In this document: positions 16,858 through 25,424 of the stretch, in pieces | Layout of the letters: each line of letters starts with the position of its first letter | Position numbering within the stretch: the stretch's first letter is position 1 | NCBI RefSeq assembly: GCF_017896165.1 | Contig: NZ_JAFCNB010000003.1 | Coordinates: forward strand, 416,336 to 480,335 | Direction: 5' to 3' | Origin: Microbispora oryzae | GTDB taxonomy: Bacteria; Actinomycetota; Actinomycetes; Streptosporangiales; Streptosporangiaceae | DNA: 64,000 bases | Translations under genes and position numbers: made by a program | The notes under the pieces: generated by a model | Seen by the model: the letters and a program-made list of their open reading frames with translations, nothing else | The model's database searches: none | Told to the model about the DNA's origin: nothing

Positions 16858-19800
16858 ATGACCTTCCTGGCCCGGCTCAGCCTCGCCAATCGCACGCTCG
16901 TCATCATGGTTGTGCTCGTGCTCGGGGCATTCGGCGCCTTCGCGATTCCCTCGCTGAAACAACAGCTCTTCCCCTCGCTTGAGTTCCCGATGGCGTTCGC
17001 CGTGGCGAACTATCCCGGGGCCGCGCCCGACATCGTGGAAGAGCAGGTCACCAAGCCGATCGAGAGCGCATTCAACGGTCTTCCCGGCGTCACGGACATC
17101 ACGTCCACCTCGAAGGAGGGCGTGTCGCAGGTCCAGGTCGCCTATGAATACGGCACCGACGTCGACGACGTGATCAGCAAGATGCAGCAGGCCGTGAGCC
17201 GGATCAAGGGTCAGCTACCGGCCGGCGTCGACCCCGACATCGTATCGGGCGGCACCGACGACATCCCCGTGATGGCGATCGCGGTCGGCGACGGCGGCGA
17301 CCCGCACGGCATGTACGAGAAGCTTGAGCGCGTCATGGTGCCGGAGCTGCAGGCCGTGACCGGGGTGCGGGACGTGACGGTCAGCGGCGCCAGGGAGAAG
17401 CAGGTCGTCATCGACGTCGATCAGGACGAACTGCGCAAGCACGGGCTGTCGGCCGCCGCGATCCCCGATCTCCTGCGGTCGAACGGCATGACGATCCCCG
17501 CCGGCACGCTGACCGAGGACGGCCACACGCTGACCGTGCAGACCGGCGACCAGATCCGCACCGTGCGCGACCTGGAGAACCTCTACCTCGCGCCGCCCGC
17601 GGCCGCCGCCGGGCTCGCCGGGTCCGCTGCGGGCCGCGCCCCCGCAGGGGCGGCGTTCGGCCAGGCGGGTGGTCAGGCGGCAGGGCGAGCGGCCCCGCCG
17701 CGGCAGGCGCCGAAGGCGCCGAAGCCCGTCAAGCTCGGCGATGTGGCGGACATCACGATCAAGGACGCCCCCGCCACCACGCTCACCCGCACCAACGGCG
17801 CCCCCAGCCTCGGCGTGGCCGTCAGCATGACGTCGGACGGCAACGCCGTCCAGATCTCCCACGACGTGCGCGCGAAGCTGCCGGAGCTGGGCCGTTCCCT
17901 CGGCGCCGGCGCCGCCCTCACCGTGGTGTTCGACCAGGCCCCCTACGTCGAACGGTCGATCGAGGACCTCACCACCGAAGGCCTGCTCGGCCTGGCCTTC
18001 GCGGTGCTCGTCATCCTGGTCTTCCTGCTGTCGGTGCGCTCGACCCTGGTCACCGCGGTGTCGATCCCGGTCTCGGTGGTCATCGCGCTGATCGCGCTGT
18101 GGCTGGGCGACTACTCGCTCAACCTGCTGACGCTGGGCGCGCTCACCATCGCCGTCGGCCGCGTGGTCGACGATTCGATCGTGGTGCTGGAGAACATCAA
18201 ACGCCACCTCGAGTACGGCGAGGAGAAACACCGGGCCATCCTCGCCGCCGTCCGGGAGGTCTCGGGCGCCGTCACCGCCTCGACGCTGACCACGGTCGCG
18301 GTGTTCCTGCCCATCGCGTTCGTCGGCGGCCTGGTCGGCCAGCTGTTCGGCCCGTTCTCCATCGCGGTGACCGTGGCCCTGCTCGCCTCGCTGGTCGTCG
18401 CGCTCACCGTGATCCCCGTCCTCGCGTACTGGTTCCTCAAGGCGCCGGCGCTGTCCGGAGAAGAGGCGCGGGCCGCACGGGAGGAGGCCGAACGCCGCGA
18501 GCTGCGCAGCCCGCTGCAACGGGCCTACCTGCCGGTGCTGCGGTTCGCCACCCGGCGGCGGCTGGTCACGCTGCTCATCGGCCTGCTCGTGTTCGCCGGC
18601 ACGATGGCGCTCGCTCCCCGGCTGAAGACCAACTTCATCGACAACTCCGGCAACGACACCACCCAGATCAGCCAGCGGATGCCCGCGGGCACCGAACTGA
18701 CGGCCACCGACGCGGCGGCCAAGAAGGTGGAGCAGGTCCTGCGGGACACGCCGGGCGTCGCGTCGTACCAGGTGACGATCGGCGGCGGAAACCAGCTGTT
18801 CGCGAGGGCGGGCGCGGCCTCCGACCGCGCGTCGTACTCCGTCAGCCTGAAGGAGGGCGTGGACACCGCCGCGCTGGAGGACAGCCTGCGCGACCGGCTC
18901 AAGACGCTCGGCGGGATCGGCGACGTCACGGTCGGCGCCAACGGCGGCGGGTTCAACTCCAACCAGGTCCAGGTGATCCTGCAGGGCGCCGACAGCCAGG
19001 CCCTGTCGACGGCCTCGGCCGCGGTGCGCGAGGCGATGTCCGGCGTCGCCGGGCTGCGCGACGTGACCTCCAACCTGGAGGACAGCGCGCCGCGCGTCGA
19101 GGTGCACGTGGACCGGGAGAAGGCGGCCGCCAAGGGCCTCACCGAGACGGCCGTCGGCCAGGCGGTCGCGCAGGCGTTCCGCGGCGCCGCGATCGGATCG
19201 ATGGACGTCGACGGCCGTTCGAGCGACATCGTGCTGCGCCAGGGCGACGTGCCCGCCGACCTCACCGAGGTTCGCGACCTGGAGCTGCCGTCGGCCACCG
19301 GCACGGTGAAGCTGCGCGACGTCGCCGACGTGGTCAAGGCGGACGGGCCCATCCAGATCACCCGGCAGGACGGCGCCCGCACGGCGACGGTCTCCGGCGC
19401 CGCCGACGCCTCCAACCTCGGCGCGATCACCACCAAGGTGACCGATGCGCTGAACGCCCTCACCCTGCCGGCGGGCGTGACCTGGGAGCTGGGCGGCGCG
19501 AGCTCCGACCAGCAGGACGCGTTCGCCGATCTCGGCCTGGCCATGCTGCTCGCCATCGCCATCGTCTTCATGATCATGGTGGCGACGTTCCGCAGCCTGG
19601 TGCAGCCGCTGATCCTGCTGGTGTCGATCCCGTTCGCGGCGACCGGGGCCATCGGGCTGCTGCTGGCCACCGACACGGCGCTCGGCGTGCCGGCCCTGAT
19701 CGGCATGCTCATGCTGATCGGCATCGTGGTCACCAACGCGATCGTGCTGATCGACCTGATCAACCAGTACCGCGCGCAGGGGCTGGGCATCGTCGAGGCC

Positions 19801-20100
19801 GTCCTGGAGGGCGGCCGGCGCCGGCTGCGGCCGATCCTGATGACCGCGATCGCGACCATCTGCGCGCTCACCCCGATGGCGCTGGGCGTGACCGGGTCGG
19901 GCGGCTTCATCTCCCAGCCGCTGGCGATCGTAGTGATCGGCGGCCTGATCTCCTCCACCCTGCTGACGCTGGTGCTGGTCCCGACGCTCTACACGATGGT
20001 GGAGCGGCTCAAGGAGCGCATGCGCCGCGCGCCGAAGCCGCCGGAGCGGGAGGCCGAGGTCACGGTCTACGGCGAGGAGGCCCTCACCCGGAGCACGTGA
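16858..20100 (+). CDS. RND (HAE1-type) efflux pump permease subunit
   Basis: Protein of 1080 residues with the AcrB/ACR_tran duplicated architecture: TM1 at about 11-31, a large extracytoplasmic loop, six TM helices at about 380-560, a second large loop and a final six-helix block. The proton-relay pair is visible in RVVDDSIVVLENIKRH. A 45-residue Ala/Gly/Pro-rich insertion (about 247-290) interrupts the first porter loop. No adaptor or outer-membrane channel gene is nearby, as expected for a monoderm. The ATG at 16858 has AGGAG 6 bp upstream. It is probably repressed by the divergent MarR protein; substrate unknown. Confidence 0.92.
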   Translation: MTFLARLSLANRTLVIMVVLVLGAFGAFAIPSLKQQLFPSLEFPMAFAVANYPGAAPDIVEEQVTKPIESAFNGLPGVTDITSTSKEGVSQVQVAYEYGTDVDDVISKMQQAVSRIKGQLPAGVDPDIVSGGTDDIPVMAIAVGDGGDPHGMYEKLERVMVPELQAVTGVRDVTVSGAREKQVVIDVDQDELRKHGLSAAAIPDLLRSNGMTIPAGTLTEDGHTLTVQTGDQIRTVRDLENLYLAPPAAAAGLAGSAAGRAPAGAAFGQAGGQAAGRAAPPRQAPKAPKPVKLGDVADITIKDAPATTLTRTNGAPSLGVAVSMTSDGNAVQISHDVRAKLPELGRSLGAGAALTVVFDQAPYVERSIEDLTTEGLLGLAFAVLVILVFLLSVRSTLVTAVSIPVSVVIALIALWLGDYSLNLLTLGALTIAVGRVVDDSIVVLENIKRHLEYGEEKHRAILAAVREVSGAVTASTLTTVAVFLPIAFVGGLVGQLFGPFSIAVTVALLASLVVALTVIPVLAYWFLKAPALSGEEARAAREEAERRELRSPLQRAYLPVLRFATRRRLVTLLIGLLVFAGTMALAPRLKTNFIDNSGNDTTQISQRMPAGTELTATDAAAKKVEQVLRDTPGVASYQVTIGGGNQLFARAGAASDRASYSVSLKEGVDTAALEDSLRDRLKTLGGIGDVTVGANGGGFNSNQVQVILQGADSQALSTASAAVREAMSGVAGLRDVTSNLEDSAPRVEVHVDREKAAAKGLTETAVGQAVAQAFRGAAIGSMDVDGRSSDIVLRQGDVPADLTEVRDLELPSATGTVKLRDVADVVKADGPIQITRQDGARTATVSGAADASNLGAITTKVTDALNALTLPAGVTWELGGASSDQQDAFADLGLAMLLAIAIVFMIMVATFRSLVQPLILLVSIPFAATGAIGLLLATDTALGVPALIGMLMLIGIVVTNAIVLIDLINQYRAQGLGIVEAVLEGGRRRLRPILMTAIATICALTPMALGVTGSGGFISQPLAIVVIGGLISSTLLTLVLVPTLYTMVERLKERMRRAPKPPEREAEVTVYGEEALTRST

Positions 20101-20115
20101 TCACTCCTGCCGTTC

Positions 20116-20153
20116 CGGCCGCCCCGGTGACCTCGTCGTCGCCGGGGCGGCCG
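20116..20153. terminator. Terminator hairpin after the RND gene
   Basis: CGGCCGCCCCGG (20116-20127) and CCGGGGCGGCCG (20142-20153) form a perfect 12-bp stem with a 14-base loop followed by TCTTC. It lies between the convergent RND and bluB genes. Confidence 0.8.
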
Positions 20154-20163
20154 TCTTCACGGG

Positions 20164-20853
20164 CTACCCGCGCGGACCGTCGCCAGTCCGGTCTTCAATC
20201 TCGTGTTCAATCTGGTGGCCGGTCGGGTGATCGGGCCAGCGGTCGTGATGGACGGCGGCGCTGAGCGGCCGGCGCCGCCGCCAGCCGTGTCGTTCCAGGT
20301 CAGGCGTGGAATGGAGGTGGGTGACCGGCCCGAGGCACAGCCAGGCGACGGGCCGGACGGGGGCCGGGATGCCCAGCAGCTCCCGCAGCGCCTCCTCCCG
20401 GTAGAACGACACCCAGCCCACGCCGAGCCCCTCGGCGGTGGCGGCCAGCCACAGGTTCTGGACGGCCAGGCAGACGGAGTAGAGCCCGGTGTCGGCGATG
20501 GCGTGGCGTCCCAGGACCTGTGGGCCGCCCCTGGCGGGGTCGTACGTCACCACGACCGACAGGGTCGACTCCAGCACTCCGTCGATCTTGATTTGGGCGA
20601 AGCGCCGGGCGGCCTCGCCGTCCAGGGTGGCGGCGAAGACGTCCCGCTCGTACCGTACGTGCCGGTGGAACGCCTCCCTGGTCGCGAGGTCGCGCACGAC
20701 GACGAAGTCCCAGGGCTGTGACAGGCCGACGCTGGGCGCGGCGTGGGCCGCCGCGAGGATCCGGTGTAAGGCGTCCTCGGGCACCGGCGCGCCGGTGAAC
20801 TGGCCGCGCACGTCCCTGCGGCGGTGGATGACATCGTAGAGCTGGCTGTCCAT
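20164..20853 (-). CDS. bluB: 5,6-dimethylbenzimidazole synthase BluB
   Basis: Protein of 229 residues in the nitroreductase-fold BluB family, which converts reduced FMN and O2 into the lower ligand (DMB) of cobalamin. It begins MDSQLYDVIHRRRDVRGQF and has PVPEDALHRILAAAHAAPSVGLSQPWDFVVV, the FMN/phosphate-binding Arg and Ser pattern of BluB, and later GLGVGWVSFYREEALRELL. The C-terminal ~30 residues are His/Glu rich. The call is strengthened by the cobalamin riboswitch directly upstream on the same strand. GGGAG precedes the ATG. Confidence 0.88.
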   Translation of the reverse strand: MDSQLYDVIHRRRDVRGQFTGAPVPEDALHRILAAAHAAPSVGLSQPWDFVVVRDLATREAFHRHVRYERDVFAATLDGEAARRFAQIKIDGVLESTLSVVVTYDPARGGPQVLGRHAIADTGLYSVCLAVQNLWLAATAEGLGVGWVSFYREEALRELLGIPAPVRPVAWLCLGPVTHLHSTPDLERHGWRRRRPLSAAVHHDRWPDHPTGHQIEHEIEDRTGDGPRG

Positions 20854-20876
20854 GGGCAGGCTCCCGCTGCGACGGG

Positions 20877-20895
20877 CCCCGGACGGACGCCGGGG
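20877..20895 (-). promoter_or_regulatory. Expression-platform hairpin of the B12 riboswitch
   Basis: CCCCGG (20890-20895 on the minus strand) pairs with CCGGGG (20877-20882) between the aptamer and the bluB ribosome binding site. It could be the switching hairpin controlling termination or translation; which one is not determined. Confidence 0.45.
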
Positions 20896-20899
20896 CGAC

Positions 20900-21085
20900 G
20901 ACGCGAGGCCGGTCTTCGGACTCCCAGATCTCCGCCTCACCGCCCGCCTTCCCAGCCGTAGGGCCAGTGGCTGCGCGTCGTGCGCGTGGGCGGCGGCTCC
21001 CTGGTCACCGCGGCGGGCCCGTGCCGGATTCGCACCGGCTTCCCGATTCTCCTCGCTCGCGCGAGGCACCTCGCAACAGTTGTGC
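20900..21085 (-). ncRNA. Cobalamin (adenosylcobalamin) riboswitch
   Basis: Read on the minus strand, the leader contains, in order, the conserved blocks of the cobalamin class: GAGGTGCC (21065-21072), GGGAAGCCGGTGCGAATCCG and ACGGGCCCGCC (about 21018-21049), GCCACTGG, CGGCTGGGAAGGCGG, and the B12 box GAGTCCGAAGACCGGCC (20904-20923). These match the known consensus of the aptamer core and peripheral stems. It ends about 50 bases before the bluB start, so cobalamin should reduce bluB expression. Found by eye; a covariance search would settle the exact bounds. Confidence 0.88.
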
Positions 21086-21226
21086 CGCCGCCGAGCCTAT
21101 CGGCCCGCGGGCGCTCCGCGCCTCCGCCTCCGCGCCTCCGCGGCCGATGGCGTAGAACTGATGGCCGTGGGAAACGTGTCATGCCGGCACGAACGGCGTG
21201 ACGTCGATCCGATGGAGAGGGGCGCG

Positions 21227-21892
21227 GTGGTGTACGAGTCGTCGGAGCGGTGGCGGGCGGTCGATGAATACCTCACGACCACCCTGATCGGCGAGGACGC
21301 CGGTCTCGTGCGGGCCCGCAGGGAGTGCCGCCTCGCCGGGCTGCCCGACCACGAGGTGGCGCCCAACCAGGGAGCGCTGCTGTCGCTGCTGGCCCGCATG
21401 CGGGGCGCCCGGCGGGTCCTCGAGATCGGTACGCTCGGCGGCTACTCGACGATCTGGCTGGCCCGCGCCGCCCAACACGTGACGACCCTGGAGATCGACC
21501 CGGAGTACGCGCGGCTCGCGCTGCTCAACCTCGAACGCGCCGGCGTCGCCGACCGCGTGGACGTCCTCGTCGGACCGGCGGCCGACAGCCTCGCCGGCCT
21601 GGTCGCCGCCGGGGCGGAGCCGTACGACCTGGTGTTCATCGACGCCGACAAGCCGAACAACCCCCGTTATCTGGAGGCGTCGCTGCTCCTGACCCGGCCG
21701 GGCAGTTTGATCGTCGCCGACAACATCGTGCGGGACGGCGCGGTGGTCGATCCGGCCAGCGCGGACGAACGGGTCCAGGGCGTGCGCCGGTTCCTCGAAC
21801 TGCTCGGCTCCGACCCTCGTCTGGACGTCACGGCCCTGCAAACGGTGGGTGCCAAGGGCTGGGACGGTTTCGCCGTCGCACTGGTGCGATGA
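21227..21892 (+). CDS. Class I O-methyltransferase (catechol-OMT family)
   Basis: SAM-dependent O-methyltransferase of 221 residues. It shows ERWRAVDEYL at the N-terminus, motif I VLEIGTLGGYSTIWLARA, an acidic LEIDPEY, and the metal-binding FIDADKPNN with a later NIVRDG, typical of the Mg2+-dependent caffeoyl-CoA/catechol OMT family. The start is taken at GTG 21227, 5 bp after GGAGAGGGG; GTG 21230 and ATG 21212 are alternatives. It is transcribed away from the B12 riboswitch. The acceptor substrate is unknown. Confidence 0.87.
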   Translation: MVYESSERWRAVDEYLTTTLIGEDAGLVRARRECRLAGLPDHEVAPNQGALLSLLARMRGARRVLEIGTLGGYSTIWLARAAQHVTTLEIDPEYARLALLNLERAGVADRVDVLVGPAADSLAGLVAAGAEPYDLVFIDADKPNNPRYLEASLLLTRPGSLIVADNIVRDGAVVDPASADERVQGVRRFLELLGSDPRLDVTALQTVGAKGWDGFAVALVR

Positions 21893-21930
21893 CCCGGCCG
21901 TGCGGTCGGGCGAGGGCGACGGCGCCCGGT

Positions 21931-22419
21931 TCATCGCGGCGTCGTGGGGACGCACGTGCTCCGGGCCGGGCTCCGCTCCTCCGCGCCGACGACGGTCACC
22001 CGGACGGGGCTGTCCGGCATCGTGGCGGCGGTCGTGCACGCGATCTGCTCGACGGCCAGCGTGGACAGTTCTCCGGCCGGAGTGGACGGGGTCACCGCCA
22101 GGCGGCCCGGCGCGGCGGTCACCGAGAACGGTCCGGCGCCGGGCGGGACGTCGCTGGTGAGTCCGTGTGCCCGTTCCGTCGTGGTGGGCCCGGCTGCCAG
22201 CAGCGCGAGCGTGTCCGCCAGGAACAGCGGACCACTTCGCCGCGTCACCGCGCTGAGCCGGCCGTTCTTCACCAGGTAGAGGGTGATCGTCGTGGGTGGT
22301 GCGACGGGTCCGCTCGGCGGGGCGCCGGCGGAGATGGCGTCGCTGGGCCGCACCCCGCAGCCGGCCGCGGCGACGAGCGACACGAGGCCCGCGGCGAGCA
22401 TGGCGAGCCGGGTCCTCAC
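21931..22419 (-). CDS. GerMN-domain lipoprotein
   Basis: Protein of 162 residues with a signal peptide and lipobox (LVAAAGC, Cys about residue 21), so probably membrane-anchored on the outer face. The following ~110 residues ([17 protein letters not shown], then [27 protein letters not shown]) match the GerMN domain found in sporulation and LpqB-type lipoproteins. Its GTG start overlaps the stop of the sensor kinase gene (GTGA). LpqB-like proteins modulate adjacent kinases, so a role as an accessory sensor is plausible but unproven. Confidence 0.82.
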   Translation of the reverse strand: MRTRLAMLAAGLVSLVAAAGCGVRPSDAISAGAPPSGPVAPPTTITLYLVKNGRLSAVTRRSGPLFLADTLALLAAGPTTTERAHGLTSDVPPGAGPFSVTAAPGRLAVTPSTPAGELSTLAVEQIACTTAATMPDSPVRVTVVGAEERSPARSTCVPTTPR

Positions 22420-23921
22420 TCCGGGCCTCCGTCCGGATCGGATGCCCGGCGTGGCAGGCGCAGCGTGAAGACGGCGCCGCCGCCGGGGGCGTTGGCGACG
22501 GTGAGGTCGCCTCGGTGCAGGCGCGCGTTCTCCCGCGCGATGGCGAGGCCCAGGCCGCTGCCCTCGGACCTGGCCCTGGCCGCGCTGGCCTTGTAGAACC
22601 GGTCGAAGACGTGCGGCAGCACCGCTTCGTCCAGGCCCGGCCCGTGGTCGCGGACCTCGACGGCGATCCAGTCCGGATCGGCGCCGAGCCGTACCGACAC
22701 CGGTGGCTCGCCGTGCCGCAGGGCGTTGCCGACCAGGTTCGCCAGGATGACGTCCACCCGGCGCGGGTCCAGCCGCGCCGTCACCTCGGGGGGAAGCTCG
22801 GTGTGCACCTGCTCCGTCCAGCCCCGCGCGCGCAGGGTCGCGCGCACCAGCTCGGCCACGTCGACCTCGTTCAGCGCGAGGGCCGCGACGCCGGAGTCGA
22901 ACCTGCTGATCTCGATGAGGTCGTTCACCAGCCCGGTGAGGTTGAGCGTCTCCTGGCTGACCAGCCGGGCGGCCCTGCCGGCGGGCTCGGGCAGCCGGGC
23001 CGCCTCCTCGTCGAGGACGTCGGCGACCGCGGCGAGCGCGGCCAGCGGGGTGCGCAGCTCGTGGGACACGTCGGCGACGAACCGGCGGGAGTCGGCCTCC
23101 ATCTCGCGTAGCTGCGTGACGTGCCGTTCAAGCTGCGCGGCGGTGTTGTTGAACGTGTGCGCCACGTCGGCCAGCTCGTCGGAGCCGCGGACCGCGATCC
23201 TGGTCCGCAGCTCACCCTCGCCGAGCAGCCGTGCCGCCCGGCCGAGCTCGCGTACCGGGCGCAGCACGCCACGGGTGGCCAGCAACGCGAGGGCGACCGC
23301 GAACGCCAGGGCCGCCCCTCCGGTGAGCCAGGCGGATGCGGCGAGCTGGGCGATGCTGTGCTGCTCGGGAGCAAGGCTGCGCGCGGTGTAGACCTCGATG
23401 CCCGAAAGCCGCGTCGTCCCGTCCCTCTCGGCGATCACCAACGGCGCGCCGATGATCAGGATGGGCCAGCCCTGCCACAGCACGCGTTGCCAGGCGATGA
23501 CGCCGCCGGCCACCTCCCTCCGCAGGCCCTTCGGAATCACCGCGGGATCGAGGTCCAGCGCGTTCCCGCCCGGTCTCCGCTGCTCGGGCGGCTGCCCTGG
23601 CTGCTCTCCCGGAGGCGGCCCCGGCACCCTGACCGGCGAACGCATGTCGTGGTAGACGGCGACCACGGCGCCGTTGCCGTCGGCCATGCCGGCGGCGATC
23701 TCGCCCAGCTCGGCCGGCCCCGGCGTCGCGCTCCGCAACGGGAAGAGAGCCTCCAGACGGGTTCTCATCTGCTGCACCGCGGCGTCCTGGGCCCGCTGCA
23801 GGATGTCGACGCGGGCCTGGACGTACATCCCGCCGGACACCACCGCCGCGGTGACCACACACAGCAGCGCGAAGGCGAACAGCAGCCGGGCACGCAGCCC
23901 CAGGCTCGGCCGAGGTGTCAC
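22416..23921 (-). CDS. Sensor histidine kinase
   Basis: Kinase of 501 residues. It has two TM helices (about 10-32 and 195-217) bracketing a ~160-residue extracytoplasmic sensor with a Pro/Gln-rich stretch (about 100-120). A HAMP domain follows, then HisKA with the phospho-His in [13 protein letters not shown] (about residue 287) and HATPase with N-box [10 protein letters not shown] and G1 box DHGPGL. The GTG at 23921 is preferred because it lies 7 bp after the response-regulator stop; an in-frame start at 23960 would overlap it. Signal unknown; it phosphorylates the OmpR-type regulator encoded just upstream. Confidence 0.92.
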   Translation of the reverse strand: MTPRPSLGLRARLLFAFALLCVVTAAVVSGGMYVQARVDILQRAQDAAVQQMRTRLEALFPLRSATPGPAELGEIAAGMADGNGAVVAVYHDMRSPVRVPGPPPGEQPGQPPEQRRPGGNALDLDPAVIPKGLRREVAGGVIAWQRVLWQGWPILIIGAPLVIAERDGTTRLSGIEVYTARSLAPEQHSIAQLAASAWLTGGAALAFAVALALLATRGVLRPVRELGRAARLLGEGELRTRIAVRGSDELADVAHTFNNTAAQLERHVTQLREMEADSRRFVADVSHELRTPLAALAAVADVLDEEAARLPEPAGRAARLVSQETLNLTGLVNDLIEISRFDSGVAALALNEVDVAELVRATLRARGWTEQVHTELPPEVTARLDPRRVDVILANLVGNALRHGEPPVSVRLGADPDWIAVEVRDHGPGLDEAVLPHVFDRFYKASAARARSEGSGLGLAIARENARLHRGDLTVANAPGGGAVFTLRLPRRASDPDGGPE

Positions 23922-23928
23922 CGGCGGC

Positions 23929-24603
23929 TCACACCGGACCGAACCGGTACCCGAAGCCACGCACCGTCTGCACGTAGACGGGCGCCGCCGAGTCGTCCTC
24001 GATCTTCGCGCGCAACCGCTGCACGCACGCGTCCACGAGACGCGAGTCGCCGAAGTACCCGTGCTCCCACACCGACTCCAGCAGCTGCTGGCGGCTGTGC
24101 ACCCGGCCCGGCGTGGCGGAGAGCTCGAGCAGCAGACGCAGCTCGGTCGGGGCGAGGCTGACCGGCACGCCGCCCTTGGCGACCACCAGCCCGGCCCGAT
24201 CGATGGTCAGCTCCGCGTGCCGCTCCAGCTCCGCCTGGTCCCGGCCGATCCGCCGGAGCACCGCGCGGATGCGCGCCTCGAGCACCCTGGGCTGCACCGG
24301 CTTGACCACGTAGTCGTCGGCGCCCGCCTCCAGCCCGGCCACCACGTCCATGTCGTCACCGCGCGCGGTCAGCATGATGATCGGCACGTCACCGGCGGCC
24401 CGGATGCGGCGGCAGACCTCGAACCCGTCCATGCCGGGCAACATCAGATCGAGCACGACGACGTCGGGAAGATCCGCACGCAGCCGGTCCAGCCCCTGCT
24501 CGCCGGACTCCACCGCGCGCACCCGGTGCCCGTGCCGGGTCAGGGCCAGCTCAAGGCCCTCCCGCACGGCCGCGTCATCCTCGATCAACAACACACGTGA
24601 CAC
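23929..24603 (-). CDS. OmpR/PhoB-type response regulator
   Basis: Regulator of 224 residues. The receiver domain has the acidic pair EDD (8-10), phospho-acceptor Asp52 (VVVLDLMLPG) and Lys in YVVKP near residue 102. The C-terminal winged HTH (about 130-222) has VHSRQQLLESVW and the typical RGFGYRF ending. The start is GTG at 24603. It is first in an operon with the kinase and GerMN lipoprotein and divergent from a VanY-type peptidase. An 11-bp direct repeat in the gap fits OmpR-family binding. Confidence 0.92.
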   Translation of the reverse strand: MSRVLLIEDDAAVREGLELALTRHGHRVRAVESGEQGLDRLRADLPDVVVLDLMLPGMDGFEVCRRIRAAGDVPIIMLTARGDDMDVVAGLEAGADDYVVKPVQPRVLEARIRAVLRRIGRDQAELERHAELTIDRAGLVVAKGGVPVSLAPTELRLLLELSATPGRVHSRQQLLESVWEHGYFGDSRLVDACVQRLRAKIEDDSAAPVYVQTVRGFGYRFGPV

Positions 24604-24691
24604 GCCGCCGAGTATCACCGCACGCTCCGTAACTTGCCGGCCGGTCAACCCGTCCACTGTCCGCCGGCCGTGTCCCCGCCCCGTCGTCGCC

Positions 24692-24708
24692 GTGTCATCG
24701 TTGTGTCA
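24692..24708. promoter_or_regulatory. GTGTCA direct repeat, candidate response-regulator site
   Basis: GTGTCA occurs at 24692-24697 and 24703-24708, with starts exactly 11 bp apart, in the gap between the divergent response regulator and VanY-type genes. OmpR/PhoB regulators bind direct repeats of 11-bp period. The copies are short, so the call is tentative. Confidence 0.4.
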
Positions 24709-24792
24709 CGGTCGCGGCGCCGATGGCCGCCGTCGACAGACCATGACATTCGGCGGACAACGCGCGCACATCCGGCGTCAATCGTAGTCGCC

Positions 24793-25365
24793 ATGAACGA
24801 GCTGCGCACCATCCCACTTCGGCCCCGGGACCGGCTGTTCGCCCTGGTCACGCTGGTGATCGCCGTGATCATGCTGCCCGTGGCGTTCGTCCGGCAGCCC
24901 GGCCGCGCCCGCGAACTCGCCTGCGAATGGGCGTTGCGGAGGCGCTTCCCCGCCGAGGACCTCACCGGGCTCACCGACGGCGCCAGGGCGGCGTTCACCG
25001 CGGCGCGCACCGAGGCGCTCTGGCGTCACGGCCAGCTCATCGGCCTCACGTCGGGATACCGCGATCCCCTCGTCCAGCAACGGATGTTTGACGAGGAGAC
25101 ACGCCGCTCCGGCTCCCCGGCCTCGGCACGGATGCTCGTGTTGCCACCGGAGGAATCCCCCCACGTCAAGGGCATCGCGCTGGACGTGCGCCCGCACGAG
25201 GGCGCGCGCTGGCTTGAGGAACACGGCGCCCGCTACGACCTCTACCGCATCTACGACAACGAGTGGTGGCACTTCGAGCACCGTCCGGAGTGCGGGGGCA
25301 CGCCACCACGACGACGACCCCACCCCGGCGTGGGTTTCCTGATCGACAACGGAGGCCAGAGGTAG
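24793..25365 (+). CDS. VanY-type D,D-carboxypeptidase (peptidase M15B)
   Basis: Protein of 190 residues: one N-terminal TM helix (about 13-33), then a zinc peptidase domain. Motifs of the M15B/VanY family are intact: SGYRD (87-91), SPHVKGIALD (zinc ligands His124 and Asp131) and EWWHFE (catalytic Glu157, zinc ligand His160). Such enzymes remove the terminal D-Ala of peptidoglycan stem peptides. It is divergent from a two-component operon, so induction by that system is likely. With the nearby ligase and MurF genes this suggests stem-peptide remodelling. Confidence 0.88.
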   Translation: MNELRTIPLRPRDRLFALVTLVIAVIMLPVAFVRQPGRARELACEWALRRRFPAEDLTGLTDGARAAFTAARTEALWRHGQLIGLTSGYRDPLVQQRMFDEETRRSGSPASARMLVLPPEESPHVKGIALDVRPHEGARWLEEHGARYDLYRIYDNEWWHFEHRPECGGTPPRRRPHPGVGFLIDNGGQR

Positions 25366-25424
25366 CCCGGGTCCGGCTCCACGGACAGCGGTGTCGACCA
25401 GACCTTCGGAGAGGGGTCAGAGGT

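Noticed and set aside
17215..19107. A 630-residue open frame on the minus strand opposite the RND pump
   Set aside because: Composition is Arg/Gly/Asp/His-rich shadow type and it has no start context. The RND pump on the + strand is certain.
24604..24792. A ydaO-type c-di-AMP riboswitch upstream of vanY
   Set aside because: Such riboswitches precede cell-wall hydrolases in actinobacteria, but none of their conserved blocks could be read here.
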